Translations under genes and position numbers: made by a program
Notes under the pieces: model-generated
Seen by the model: only the letters and a program-made list of their open reading frames with translations
Databases searched by the model: none
Told to the model about the DNA's origin: nothing
DNA from: Pseudomonas rhodesiae
GTDB lineage: Bacteria > Pseudomonadota > Gammaproteobacteria > Pseudomonadales > Pseudomonadaceae
DNA length: 64,000 nt
NCBI RefSeq assembly: GCF_007858255.1
Contig: NZ_VFEU01000020.1
Location: 22,432 to 86,431 of the forward strand
Reading direction: 5' to 3'
Shown: positions 16,406-24,750 of the stretch, piece after piece
Layout of the letters: the number at the start of each line of letters is the position of its first letter
How positions within the stretch are numbered: the stretch's first letter is position 1

Positions 16406-19300
16406 ATGCAAACCGACACAACTCGCGAGAACCCGCAGGGCTCCGTGCCGCAGGCCGCCGATTCGACTATGGATCTGTCCGCCACTGCACCTGGCCAACT
16501 GCGCGTGATCAAGCGTAACGGCACTGTCGTTCCTTACACCGATGACAAAATCACCGTCGCCATCACCAAAGCGTTTCTTGCAGTTGAAGGCGGCACCGCT
16601 GCCGCCTCGTCGCGTATCCACGACACCGTTGCCCGCCTGACCGAACAAGTCACCGCGACCTTCAAGCGCCGCATGCCCTCGGGCGGCACCATCCACATCG
16701 AAGAAATCCAGGACCAGGTCGAACTGGCCCTGATGCGTGCCGGTGAACAGAAAGTCGCCCGCGACTACGTGATCTACCGCGATTCGCGCGCCAAGGAACG
16801 TGCCGTGCGCACTCCCGCCGAAGAAGCAGCGGTACAAGCGCACCCGTCGATCCGCATCACCCTGGCCGACGGCAGCTTTGCGCCGCTGGACCTCGGCCGC
16901 CTGAACACCATCATCACCGAGGCCTGCGAAGGCCTGGAAGAAGTCGACGGCGACCTGATCCAACGCGAAACCCTGAAGAACCTGTACGACGGCGTGGCCC
17001 TGACCGACGTCAACACCGCACTGGTGATGACTGCCCGCACCCTGGTTGAACGCGAGCCGAACTACTCGTTCGTAACCGCGCGCCTGCTGATGGACACCCT
17101 GCGTGCCGAAGGCCTGGGCTTCCTGAAAGTCGCCGAAAGCGCCACCCACCATGAAATGGCCGACCTGTACGCCAAGGCCCTGCCTGCGTACATCGCCAAG
17201 GGTATCGAATTCGAATTGCTGAACCCGGTCCTGGCCACTTTCGACCTGGAAAAGCTCGGCAAGGCCATCAACCACGAGCGTGACCAGCAGTTCACCTACC
17301 TGGGCCTGCAAACCCTGTACGACCGTTACTTCATCCACAAGGACGGTATCCGCTTCGAACTGCCGCAAGTGTTCTTCATGCGCGTGGCCATGGGCCTGGC
17401 GATCGAAGAGAAGCACAAAGAAGACCGCGCCATCGAGTTCTACAACTTGCTGTCGTCATTCGACTACATGTCCTCGACACCGACGCTGTTCAACGCCGGC
17501 ACCCTGCGCCCACAGCTGTCCAGCTGCTACCTGACCACCGTGCCGGACGACCTGTCGGGCATCTACCATGCGATCCACGACAACGCCATGTTGTCCAAAT
17601 TCGCCGGTGGCCTGGGCAACGACTGGACGCCAGTGCGTGCACTGGGTTCGTACATCAAGGGCACCAACGGCAAGTCCCAGGGCGTAGTTCCGTTCCTGAA
17701 AGTGGTGAACGACACCGCCGTCGCGGTTAACCAGGGTGGCAAGCGCAAAGGCGCTGTGTGTGCTTACCTGGAAACCTGGCACATGGACATCGAAGAGTTC
17801 ATCGAGCTGCGCAAGAACACCGGTGACGACCGTCGTCGTACCCACGACATGAACACCGCCAACTGGATCCCTGACCTGTTCATGAAGCGCGTCTTCGATG
17901 ACGGCAAGTGGACCCTGTTCTCGCCCTCCGAAGTACCGGACCTGCACGACCTGACCGGCAAGGCCTTCGAAGAGCGCTACGAGTACTACGAAGCCCTCAC
18001 CGAGTACCCAGGCAAGGTCAAGCTGTTCAAGACCATCCAGGCCAAAGACCTGTGGCGCAAGATGCTGTCCATGCTGTTCGAAACCGGCCACCCATGGCTG
18101 ACCTTCAAGGACCCGTGCAACCTGCGCAGCCCGCAGCAGCACGTGGGCGTGGTCCACAGCTCGAACCTGTGCACCGAGATCACCTTGAACACCAACAAGG
18201 ACGAGATCGCCGTTTGCAACCTGGGTTCGATCAACCTGCCGAACCACATCGTCAACGGCAAGTTGGACACCGCCAAGCTGGAACGCACCGTCAACACCGC
18301 CGTACGCATGCTCGATAACGTGATCGACATCAACTACTACTCGGTGCCACAGGCGCAGAACTCCAACTTCAAGCACCGCCCAGTGGGCCTGGGGATCATG
18401 GGCTTCCAGGACGCGTTGTACCTGCAGCACATTCCTTACGGTTCGGACGCTGCGGTCGAGTTCGCCGACAAGTCCATGGAAGCGGTCAGCTACTACGCGA
18501 TCCAGGCTTCCTGCGACCTGGCCGACGAGCGCGGCGCCTACGAGACGTTCCAGGGTTCGCTGTGGTCCAAGGGCATCCTGCCGCTGGACTCGCAACAGAT
18601 CCTGATCGAAGCCCGTGGCCAGAAGTACATCGACGTTGACCTGAACGAAACCCTGGACTGGGCGCCGGTACGTGCCCGTGTGCAGAAAGGTATTCGTAAC
18701 TCCAACATCATGGCCATCGCACCGACCGCTACCATCGCCAACATCACCGGCGTGTCGCAGTCGATCGAACCGACTTACCAGAACCTGTATGTGAAATCGA
18801 ACCTGTCGGGCGAATTCACCGTGATCAACCCGTACCTGGTTCGCGACCTGAAAGCCCGCGGCCTCTGGGACTCGGTGATGATCAACGACCTGAAGTACTA
18901 CGACGGTTCCGTGCAGCAGATCGAGCGCATCCCGCAAGAACTCAAAGAGCTCTACGCGACCGCGTTCGAAGTGGACACCAAGTGGATCGTTGACGCCGCC
19001 AGCCGTCGTCAGAAGTGGATCGACCAGGCGCAGTCCCTGAACCTGTACATCGCCGGCGCTTCGGGCAAGAAGCTGGACGTGACCTACCGCATGGCTTGGT
19101 ACCGTGGCCTGAAAACCACCTATTACCTCCGCGCCCTGGCCGCAACCAGCACCGAGAAGTCGACCATCAACACCGGTAAGCTGAACGCCGTTTCCAGCGG
19201 CAACCACGGTGATGATTCGGTACTCGCCGCCCCGGCCGGCCCAGCGCCAGTGCCAAAGGCCTGTGCTATCGACGAGCCGGATTGCGAAGCTTGCCAATAA
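16406..19300 (+). CDS. nrdA: Class Ia ribonucleoside-diphosphate reductase, alpha subunit NrdA
   Basis: Reduces NDPs to dNDPs using a radical supplied by NrdB. 964 aa, the length typical of Pseudomonas NrdA, which is longer than the E. coli protein because of two N-terminal ATP-cone domains. The first begins near residue 33 (VIKRNGTVVPY). The second begins near residue 150 (IRITLADGSFAPLDL) and looks degenerate. The core holds SSCYLTTV, NLCTEITLN with catalytic Cys and Glu, and PTATIANITGVS. The tail ends with the redox-shuttle cysteines (CAIDEPDCEACQ). nrdB is not adjacent; it begins at 63766. A strong terminator follows. Confidence 0.97.
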   Translation: MQTDTTRENPQGSVPQAADSTMDLSATAPGQLRVIKRNGTVVPYTDDKITVAITKAFLAVEGGTAAASSRIHDTVARLTEQVTATFKRRMPSGGTIHIEEIQDQVELALMRAGEQKVARDYVIYRDSRAKERAVRTPAEEAAVQAHPSIRITLADGSFAPLDLGRLNTIITEACEGLEEVDGDLIQRETLKNLYDGVALTDVNTALVMTARTLVEREPNYSFVTARLLMDTLRAEGLGFLKVAESATHHEMADLYAKALPAYIAKGIEFELLNPVLATFDLEKLGKAINHERDQQFTYLGLQTLYDRYFIHKDGIRFELPQVFFMRVAMGLAIEEKHKEDRAIEFYNLLSSFDYMSSTPTLFNAGTLRPQLSSCYLTTVPDDLSGIYHAIHDNAMLSKFAGGLGNDWTPVRALGSYIKGTNGKSQGVVPFLKVVNDTAVAVNQGGKRKGAVCAYLETWHMDIEEFIELRKNTGDDRRRTHDMNTANWIPDLFMKRVFDDGKWTLFSPSEVPDLHDLTGKAFEERYEYYEALTEYPGKVKLFKTIQAKDLWRKMLSMLFETGHPWLTFKDPCNLRSPQQHVGVVHSSNLCTEITLNTNKDEIAVCNLGSINLPNHIVNGKLDTAKLERTVNTAVRMLDNVIDINYYSVPQAQNSNFKHRPVGLGIMGFQDALYLQHIPYGSDAAVEFADKSMEAVSYYAIQASCDLADERGAYETFQGSLWSKGILPLDSQQILIEARGQKYIDVDLNETLDWAPVRARVQKGIRNSNIMAIAPTATIANITGVSQSIEPTYQNLYVKSNLSGEFTVINPYLVRDLKARGLWDSVMINDLKYYDGSVQQIERIPQELKELYATAFEVDTKWIVDAASRRQKWIDQAQSLNLYIAGASGKKLDVTYRMAWYRGLKTTYYLRALAATSTEKSTINTGKLNAVSSGNHGDDSVLAAPAGPAPVPKACAIDEPDCEACQ

Positions 19301-19333
19301 GCTGAGCGTGCCTCGGGCTTAACCGCCCAAGGT

Positions 19334-19379
19334 AAAAAAACCCCCGATAAGCCTGATGGCGTATCGGGGGTTTTTCTTT
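19334..19379 (+). terminator. Rho-independent terminator of nrdA
   Basis: Arms AAAACCCCCGATA / TATCGGGGGTTTTT are separated by a short loop and followed by a T-rich tail. Confidence 0.9.
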
Positions 19380-19403
19380 TATCTGACGAAATACCAAAGC
19401 GCT

Positions 19404-20489
19404 TTAGATCAGCACAGTCGCAGTGCCCGACTCAGGTGCTAAACCTCGCCGTCCCCATTTCTCAATACGGCCGTCGATCACCGCCATTGAATGCCCACCG
19501 TACTCCACCGTACCCACTTTGCTACTTTTCAAATCGGCATCGGTTGCCGGCCGGTAATGCCCTCTCAAGCCCAAGCGGTCCAGGCCTTCTCGCGCGTACT
19601 CTCCATCGTTGAGACTTTGCATCGCCGCCATGAAACTGCGTCCAGCCACGCCATCGTTATTTTCCTTCTGTGCACGTTTAGCGCTAACGGCGTACATGAA
19701 ATTGGCATTAGTCAACATCTCGGGGTCATCCCCTCTAAAACGCGCGTGAAGTGCGGCTTGTTTAAGCTCGTCCTTGGATAAATGGACTTTGACCCCGTCT
19801 CTCATTTCCACGTCATAACCGTCACCGGCCTCTTTAACGCTTTTGAAAACATCCGTAGGTTTCTTGCCGAAATGCATCATGGCCGCCTTTATGGCTGAAA
19901 CCGTAATGCAATTGCCGTTAGACCCTTGGTAGAAGCCACTCCAGATATTGCCAGCCCCTCTTCCCTTGTCGGGTTTAACGCCAGGATTACTGTTGTCCGG
20001 CTTATAGTCGTAGAAATTCGCGCCTTCGGTAATCGGCTTGTCGCTCATGGATTCCGAGGGGCCAAAATCCTGCGGATTAACTTGGCCGCCACCGCCGCCA
20101 CCCCCACCGCCACCTCTGGGTGATGACGGTGCCGGGGGAGCCGGTGGTGTCACTTCATCAGGAAACCACTGTCCCAACAGCCGCTTGAGAAACTCAAGCC
20201 ACTCGCCCCTCGCCTCTTCGATCAGCTTGTTCAAGATCTCCTTGAATTTTTCGTCACCCAGCTTTTCGCGCAACGCATTCAACTTGTCCCGCACGTCCTG
20301 AACCGTTTGCGACTTGTTGTCTTTTGTTGCATCAAATAGTTCGTTAAGCAGTGCCTTGACCGTTGAAGCCTCGCTGACCGGTTCCACGACATCCGAAGTC
20401 GACTGCCTGGCATCCACCCCGTAAAGCACACTCACGGCGCTGCGCCGCGACGCTCCCGCAATTGCCATCACCACCGCCCCTCTGTTCAT
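19404..20489 (-). CDS. Putative type III secreted effector with Cys-His catalytic-like domain
   Basis: 361 aa, family not firmly recognised. The N-terminus fits a type III secretion signal: no acidic residue in the first 12 positions and Ser/Ala-rich, with no Sec signal. A charged, probably helical, region spans ~40-108. A Pro-rich linker and ten consecutive Gly (126-135) follow. The C-terminal domain contains GNCITVSAIK (Cys194) and GGHSMAVIDG (His333, Asp339), arranged like a papain-fold Cys-His-Asp protease or transferase. Start 20489 (MNRG) is chosen over 20504 because it lies 24 bases after the hrp-box-derived start. Base composition is visibly less GC-rich than the neighbours, which suggests acquisition. 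The catalytic role is inference. Confidence 0.7.
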   Translation of the reverse strand: MNRGAVVMAIAGASRRSAVSVLYGVDARQSTSDVVEPVSEASTVKALLNELFDATKDNKSQTVQDVRDKLNALREKLGDEKFKEILNKLIEEARGEWLEFLKRLLGQWFPDEVTPPAPPAPSSPRGGGGGGGGGGQVNPQDFGPSESMSDKPITEGANFYDYKPDNSNPGVKPDKGRGAGNIWSGFYQGSNGNCITVSAIKAAMMHFGKKPTDVFKSVKEAGDGYDVEMRDGVKVHLSKDELKQAALHARFRGDDPEMLTNANFMYAVSAKRAQKENNDGVAGRSFMAAMQSLNDGEYAREGLDRLGLRGHYRPATDADLKSSKVGTVEYGGHSMAVIDGRIEKWGRRGLAPESGTATVLI

Positions 20490-20519
20490 TGCAGTGCCCC
20501 CCATGGGGTTCTGCTCACT

Positions 20520-20547
20520 TCAGTGGCGAGACTGGAACGGGCGTTCC
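20520..20547 (-). promoter_or_regulatory. hrp-box-like (HrpL-type ECF sigma) promoter
   Basis: On the minus strand GGAACG, 15 bases, then CCACTGA. The consensus is GGAACC-N15/16-CCACNNA; only the sixth base differs. It sits about 30 bases before the start codon of the effector-like gene, in the right orientation. Confidence 0.6.
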
Positions 20548-20602
20548 TGCCAATGCGTAACAGCAATTAACTGCTGCCCTCCGATCACTTTTCTGCGCCC
20601 AC

Positions 20603-20631
20603 AAAAAAGCCCCTCAAATGAGGGGCTTTTT
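20603..20631 (-). terminator. Terminator of the flgBCDE operon
   Basis: AAAAAGCCCCTCA / TGAGGGGCTTTTT hairpin with a 3-4-base loop directly after the flgE stop. It shows that transcription of this flagellar block ends at flgE and does not run into flgF. Confidence 0.9.
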
Positions 20632-20647
20632 ACCGAGCGCGATGGGA

Positions 20648-21958
20648 TCAGGTCATCTGAATGATGGTCTGCATAATGGTGCTCTGGGTCGAGATGGTCT
20701 TGGCGTTCGCCTGGTAGTTGCTCTGGGCCTTGATCAGGTCTACCAGTTCGTTGGTCAGGTTGACGTTGGAGTTCTCCAGCGAGTTGGCCACGATCGAACC
20801 CAAGGTACCGGATTGCGGAGTGTCGTAACCCGGTTGGCCCGAAGCAAAGGTCTCACGCCAGGAAGTGCCGCCCGAAGGCTGCAGCCCCTGTTCATTATTG
20901 AAGCTGGCCAGAGAGATTTGGCCGATGGCCTTGCTCTGCTGGTTGCTGAACGTGGCGAACAGTACCCCGTTGCCGTCAATTTTCAGGCCGGTGATCTGGC
21001 CAGTCGCATAACCATCAGTCACTGGCGGGTTACGGTAGGTGGCCGAGTTGTACTGAGTGATGTTGGCCATGTTAACGGCGATACCGCCCGGGTTGGCATC
21101 CGCACCGTTTGCCGTCCACACGCCATTGGTCACGGTGCCTGGCACCCACCCGGTGATGGTCAGCGTCGTGCTGGACACAGTGCCGGTGAGAATACCGGTG
21201 AGCTTGCCCGCGCCATCAAAGCTCAGGGTCGACGGTACAGGCGGCGTGGAAGGTGTGCCGGTAGGCGCCGAACCGTCCGGGTTGCGGCCGTCGATCAAAG
21301 TGTAGGCGTTCCACTTGTTGCCGTCGGTTTTCACCAGGTACTGCACCATCGGGTGCGCATTACCCTGGGCGTCATACAACGTGGTGCTGTACTGGGTGGT
21401 GAAGGTGCTGGTATCGCTCGGATTGAACGGCTTGAGCGTCTGGTCGATCACCGGCTCAGAGGAGTTCAGGTTACTGGTGGAGTCCACTTTGGTGGATGCT
21501 TTCGGCGGCAGATTCGACAGGTTCAGTTGCAAGTCGGTCAGGCCGCCCTTGATGATCTTGCCGTCTTCATCCGCTGCGTAACCCTGCAGACGCGAGGTGC
21601 CGGTGTTGTTGGTGATGTAGCCGTCCTTGTCGGCACGGAAAGCACCGGAACGGGTGTACTCCAGGGAGCCGTCGCTGCCCTTCTGCACGAAGAAGCCGCC
21701 GCCTTGGATAGCCATATCCAGGATACCGCCGCTGCCGTTGACGTCACCTTGGGTGAACTGCTGTGACACCGCCGCCAGGTTCACACCGTTACCGATGCTG
21801 TTCTGACCGGTGCCCAGCTTGGAGGCAGCGTAGATATCGGCGAATTCCGCACGAGAGGATTTGAAGCCAGTGGTCGCGACGTTGGCGATGTTGTTGCCCG
21901 TCACGTCCAGTTGTTTGTTGGCTGCATAGAGGCCGCTAAGGCCGATGTTAAAAGACAT
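20648..21958 (-). CDS. flgE: Flagellar hook protein FlgE
   Basis: Structural subunit of the flagellar hook, exported by the flagellar type III apparatus. 436 aa. The N-terminal flagellar rod/hook signature (SGLYAANKQLDVTGNNIANVATTGFK) marks the D0 domain, and the C-terminal LTNELVDLIKAQSNYQANAK repeats the family pattern. The variable middle (residues ~150-330, Thr/Ser/Gly-rich) is the surface-exposed part. AAGGAG precedes the start at 21958. It is the last gene of flgBCDE, 31 bases after flgD, followed by a terminator. Confidence 0.97.
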   Translation of the reverse strand: MSFNIGLSGLYAANKQLDVTGNNIANVATTGFKSSRAEFADIYAASKLGTGQNSIGNGVNLAAVSQQFTQGDVNGSGGILDMAIQGGGFFVQKGSDGSLEYTRSGAFRADKDGYITNNTGTSRLQGYAADEDGKIIKGGLTDLQLNLSNLPPKASTKVDSTSNLNSSEPVIDQTLKPFNPSDTSTFTTQYSTTLYDAQGNAHPMVQYLVKTDGNKWNAYTLIDGRNPDGSAPTGTPSTPPVPSTLSFDGAGKLTGILTGTVSSTTLTITGWVPGTVTNGVWTANGADANPGGIAVNMANITQYNSATYRNPPVTDGYATGQITGLKIDGNGVLFATFSNQQSKAIGQISLASFNNEQGLQPSGGTSWRETFASGQPGYDTPQSGTLGSIVANSLENSNVNLTNELVDLIKAQSNYQANAKTISTQSTIMQTIIQMT

Positions 21959-21989
21959 GTTTCTCTCCTTCTGCCGTATTTAGCCGGCT

Positions 21990-22715
21990 CTATGTACCGA
22001 TAGTCTGAATTTGCGACAGCTTGACGCTGCCCATGCCGCCCGCCAGGTTCAGCAGCATTTCGCCGCCGGTCTTGCTCAGCGTCACGCTGGTCACCGTTGC
22101 TGGCAGCGAAGTCGCCAGGGCCACCGAGTCGCCCTTGTCGTTCTTGGTCGTGGCCGCGAAGGTATAAGTACCCGCTGCCGCCACCTCACCTTTGTCGTTC
22201 TTGCCGTCCCAGATAAAGTCGGACGTGCCGGCGCTTTGGGCGCCCATGTCGATGGTGCGGACCACGTTGCCGTCCTTGTCGGAGATCTTGATGGAGACGT
22301 TGCCCGTCGCCGCCGTCACCGCCACCGAACCGGTCATGCTTTTACTGGTATCGACCAGCGCCTTGTCGGTCTGGGTAATGATCGAGCGTCCCACCAGCGA
22401 CGAAGCCTGCAGCGCCTGGGAGGAACTGAAGTTGCTGGAAATCGCATTCACCGAGTCATTCAGGGTATTGATGCCTTCCAGGCTACTGAACTGCGCCAGT
22501 TGAGCGACGAACGCACCGTTGTCCTGAGGCGACAGCGGGTTCTGGTTTTTCAGTTGGGTAACCAGCAACTGCAAGAATGCATCCTTGCCCAGCGACTGGC
22601 TGCCGGTCGCGGCCTTGGAAGCATCGGCTAAATTAGTGTTGTCCGACGCCGTCTTGACCTTCGAGTTGAAAAGGTCTTGAACCGCCGTGTTATTGGACGT
22701 ATCGACAATGGCCAT
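21990..22715 (-). CDS. flgD: Flagellar hook-capping protein FlgD
   Basis: Scaffold at the tip of the growing hook needed for FlgE assembly; exported and later replaced. 241 aa. An N-terminal region contains DAFLQLLVTQLKNQNPLSP, the FlgD signature. The C-terminal FlgD Ig-like/tudor domains hold ISDKDGNVVRT and FIWDGKNDKGE. It lies between flgC (15-base gap) and flgE. Confidence 0.96.
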   Translation of the reverse strand: MAIVDTSNNTAVQDLFNSKVKTASDNTNLADASKAATGSQSLGKDAFLQLLVTQLKNQNPLSPQDNGAFVAQLAQFSSLEGINTLNDSVNAISSNFSSSQALQASSLVGRSIITQTDKALVDTSKSMTGSVAVTAATGNVSIKISDKDGNVVRTIDMGAQSAGTSDFIWDGKNDKGEVAAAGTYTFAATTKNDKGDSVALATSLPATVTSVTLSKTGGEMLLNLAGGMGSVKLSQIQTIGT

Positions 22716-22730
22716 GGTTGGCGCCCCTTA

Positions 22731-23174
22731 TCACTGACCCAGGGTCAGGACCTTCTGCATCATGGTTTTGGCGGTGTTCATCATTTCCGCGTTGGTCTGG
22801 AACGAGCGGCTGGCCGAAATCATGTCCGCCATTTCCTCGACCACATTGACGTTCGGGTAGTACACGTAGCCTTTTTCGTTCGCCGCCGGATGGTTGGGCT
22901 CGTAACGGGCTTCGAGGTTGCTTTGATCCTCGACTACGCCGAGTACCTGCACACCCTGGCCCGCGGCGTCCTGGTTCTGAAACAGCGAATCGCTGCCACC
23001 GCTCTGGCCGCCCTGGAACATGGTGGCGAACACCGGGTGACGGGCGCGGTAGGTTTGGTCAATGCTCGAAGACACGGTCTCGGCGTTGGCGATGTTACTG
23101 GCGACGGTGTTCAAGCGCGTGGTCTGCGCGCTCATGCCACTGCCGGCAATATTGAAAACACTGGACAGGGACAT
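22731..23174 (-). CDS. flgC: Flagellar proximal rod protein FlgC
   Basis: Rod subunit of the flagellar basal body. 147 aa, family length. The N-terminus has the rod signature FNIAGSGMSAQTTRLN then ASNIANAET; the C-terminus has EMADMISASRSFQTNAEMMN. It starts 3 bases after the flgB stop. Confidence 0.97.
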   Translation of the reverse strand: MSLSSVFNIAGSGMSAQTTRLNTVASNIANAETVSSSIDQTYRARHPVFATMFQGGQSGGSDSLFQNQDAAGQGVQVLGVVEDQSNLEARYEPNHPAANEKGYVYYPNVNVVEEMADMISASRSFQTNAEMMNTAKTMMQKVLTLGQ

Positions 23175-23177
23175 GGC

Positions 23178-23585
23178 TTACTCTCCACGCAGGGCTGACA
23201 TCAGCCCTTTGAATTTACTGTTGAGCAGGGTAAAGCTGGCCTGGAAGTTCACCGAGTTCTCGGCATAGGCCGATTGCTCCAACTGCGCGTCGACGGTGTT
23301 TTGGTCGATGGACGGCTGCATCGGCGTGCGATAAAGCAGCGACTCGTCACCACTGCTCAGACCTTGTGCTTCGATATGACGGCTGTTGGTCATATTCAAG
23401 GCAAAGGTGCCGTTTTTGGTCTTGTCCTGCTGTGCAGCGAGCACGGCGGAGAAGTCCAGATCCCGAGCCTTGTAGTTCGGGGTATCGGCGTTGGCAATGT
23501 TGTTGGCCAGGACTTCGGCACGCTGGGCGCGGAAGCCCAAGGCTTGTTCGTGGATACCGAGCGCTTTGTCGAAGCTGATGCTCAT
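23178..23585 (-). CDS. flgB: Flagellar proximal rod protein FlgB
   Basis: Rod subunit of the flagellar basal body. 135 aa. It contains the rod signature LANNIANADTPNYKARD (residues ~26-42) and a C-terminal helix ENSVNFQASFTLLNSKFKG. First gene of flgBCDE, preceded by a sigma54 promoter and an array of palindromes. Confidence 0.97.
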   Translation of the reverse strand: MSISFDKALGIHEQALGFRAQRAEVLANNIANADTPNYKARDLDFSAVLAAQQDKTKNGTFALNMTNSRHIEAQGLSSGDESLLYRTPMQPSIDQNTVDAQLEQSAYAENSVNFQASFTLLNSKFKGLMSALRGE

Positions 23586-23629
23586 GGCGGAGACCTTTAG
23601 GCTGACCTGCTGTTCGTTAACAGAGGTAT

Positions 23630-23646
23630 AGCAAGGTGCATGCCAA
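23630..23646 (-). promoter_or_regulatory. sigma54 promoter of flgBCDE
   Basis: The minus strand reads TTGGCATG-CACC-TTGCT, matching YTGGCACG-N4-TTGCW except C to T at one position. The predicted start is about 33 bases before the flgB ATG. RpoN with FleQ/FleR control of flgBCDE is established in P. aeruginosa. Confidence 0.8.
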
Positions 23647-23682
23647 TTTTTTCAAGCCCCTTATATCAAGGACTTAAGCCGA

Positions 23683-23760
23683 CATTGCCGGCGGCAATGC
23701 CAGAAAAGCGGCAAGCGGCTTCCGCTTGGCGCCAGTAAAGCGGCAATGGGGGATTGCCGC
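23683..23760. promoter_or_regulatory. Three evenly spaced CGGCAA/TTGCCG inverted repeats upstream of flgB
   Basis: Palindrome 1 (23683-23699) has arms CATTGCCG/CGGCAATG. Palindrome 2 (23708-23732) has arms GCGGCAAGCGG / CCGCTTGGCGC (one mismatch). Palindrome 3 (23740-23760) has arms GCGGCAAT / ATTGCCGC. Their centres are 29-30 bp apart and about 45-105 bp upstream of the -24 box, suiting sites for a sigma54 enhancer-binding protein (FleR or FleQ). The binding protein is inferred. Confidence 0.6.
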
Positions 23761-23770
23761 AAAACTAAAA

Positions 23771-23859
23771 GTGGGAGGAGGCTTGCCTCCGATAGCGGCG
23801 TATCAAGTCATGGACAGGTGACTGATCCAACGCTATCGGGGGGCAAGCCCCCTCCCACA
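23771..23859. repeat. REPIN (paired inverted REP sequences)
   Basis: Left arm GTGGGAGGAGGCTTGCCTCC and right arm GGGGGCAAGCCCCCTCCCAC are inverted copies around a ~45-base spacer. It lies between flgB and cheR. Confidence 0.85.
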
Positions 23860-23881
23860 TTTTTGACTGCACAGGCCTTGT

Positions 23882-24709
23882 TTACTTGGCCTGGTAGATG
23901 ATGCCCGGGCTGCACTGCACCATCTGGTAGTGATCCGGCAGGCCGTTGAGCGCCTCAGACGCACCGAGGAACAAGTAGCCGCCACGCTTGAGCGTGCCAT
24001 GGATACGCAACAGGATGTCTTTCTTCACCTCGGCCGAAAAGTAGATCAGCACGTTGCGGCAGAACACCATGTCGAACTTGCCCAGGCTGGCGTAACTGTC
24101 GAGCAGGTTGAACGAGCGAAACTCCACTCGGCTCTTGATCGGCGCTTTCACCGCCCAGCGGCCCGCGCCTTTGGAGTCGAAGTAACGTTGCAAACGCTCC
24201 TGGGACAAACCGCGCCCCAGCGCCAGGGTGTCGTATTCGCCGGTCTTGCAGTTATTCAACATGGTCCCGGACAAGTCTGTGGCGACAATCTGCGCTCCAG
24301 CCTTCAACTGGCCCATGTTGGTTCGCTCGAACTCGTCGATAGCCATGGAAATCGAGTACGGCTCCTGCCCCGAAGAACAGGCCGCCGACCAGATGCGCAA
24401 GCGCTGTCCGGGACTGGCCTTGATGGCCTCCGGCAGCACCTTGCTTTTAAGCACTTCAAACGGATACGTATCGCGAAACCACAGGGTTTCGTTGGTGGTC
24501 ATGGCATCGACCACCATCTCCTTGAGCCCACTGCGCGGCTGACTCTGGATCCGCTGAACCAACTCGCCCAGGGACTTGATGCCCTGCTGCTCCATCAGCT
24601 TGTTGAGACGGCTGGATACCAGGTACTGCTTGTTCTCACCGAGCAATATGCCACAGGCTTTTTCCAGGAAGACCCGGAACTGTTCAAAATCCAAATTACC
24701 TGTCGACAC
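23882..24709 (-). CDS. cheR: Chemotaxis protein methyltransferase CheR
   Basis: Methylates glutamates of chemoreceptors using S-adenosylmethionine. 275 aa. An N-terminal helical CheR domain (~10-65) is followed by the SAM-binding domain with RIWSAACSSGQEPYSIS, MVFCRNVLIYFS and the C-terminal LFLGASEAL. The GTG start at 24709 has GAGGCGG upstream. It lies 41 bases after cheV and is probably co-transcribed with it. Confidence 0.95.
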   Translation of the reverse strand: MSTGNLDFEQFRVFLEKACGILLGENKQYLVSSRLNKLMEQQGIKSLGELVQRIQSQPRSGLKEMVVDAMTTNETLWFRDTYPFEVLKSKVLPEAIKASPGQRLRIWSAACSSGQEPYSISMAIDEFERTNMGQLKAGAQIVATDLSGTMLNNCKTGEYDTLALGRGLSQERLQRYFDSKGAGRWAVKAPIKSRVEFRSFNLLDSYASLGKFDMVFCRNVLIYFSAEVKKDILLRIHGTLKRGGYLFLGASEALNGLPDHYQMVQCSPGIIYQAK

Positions 24710-24750
24710 TGATACCGCCTCTAAAATCGTATGATCGCCAAGAATAAACC

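Noticed and set aside
17456..19297. 613-residue open frame antisense to nrdA
   Set aside because: Shadow of strongly biased codons in nrdA; no family features and no ribosome-binding site.
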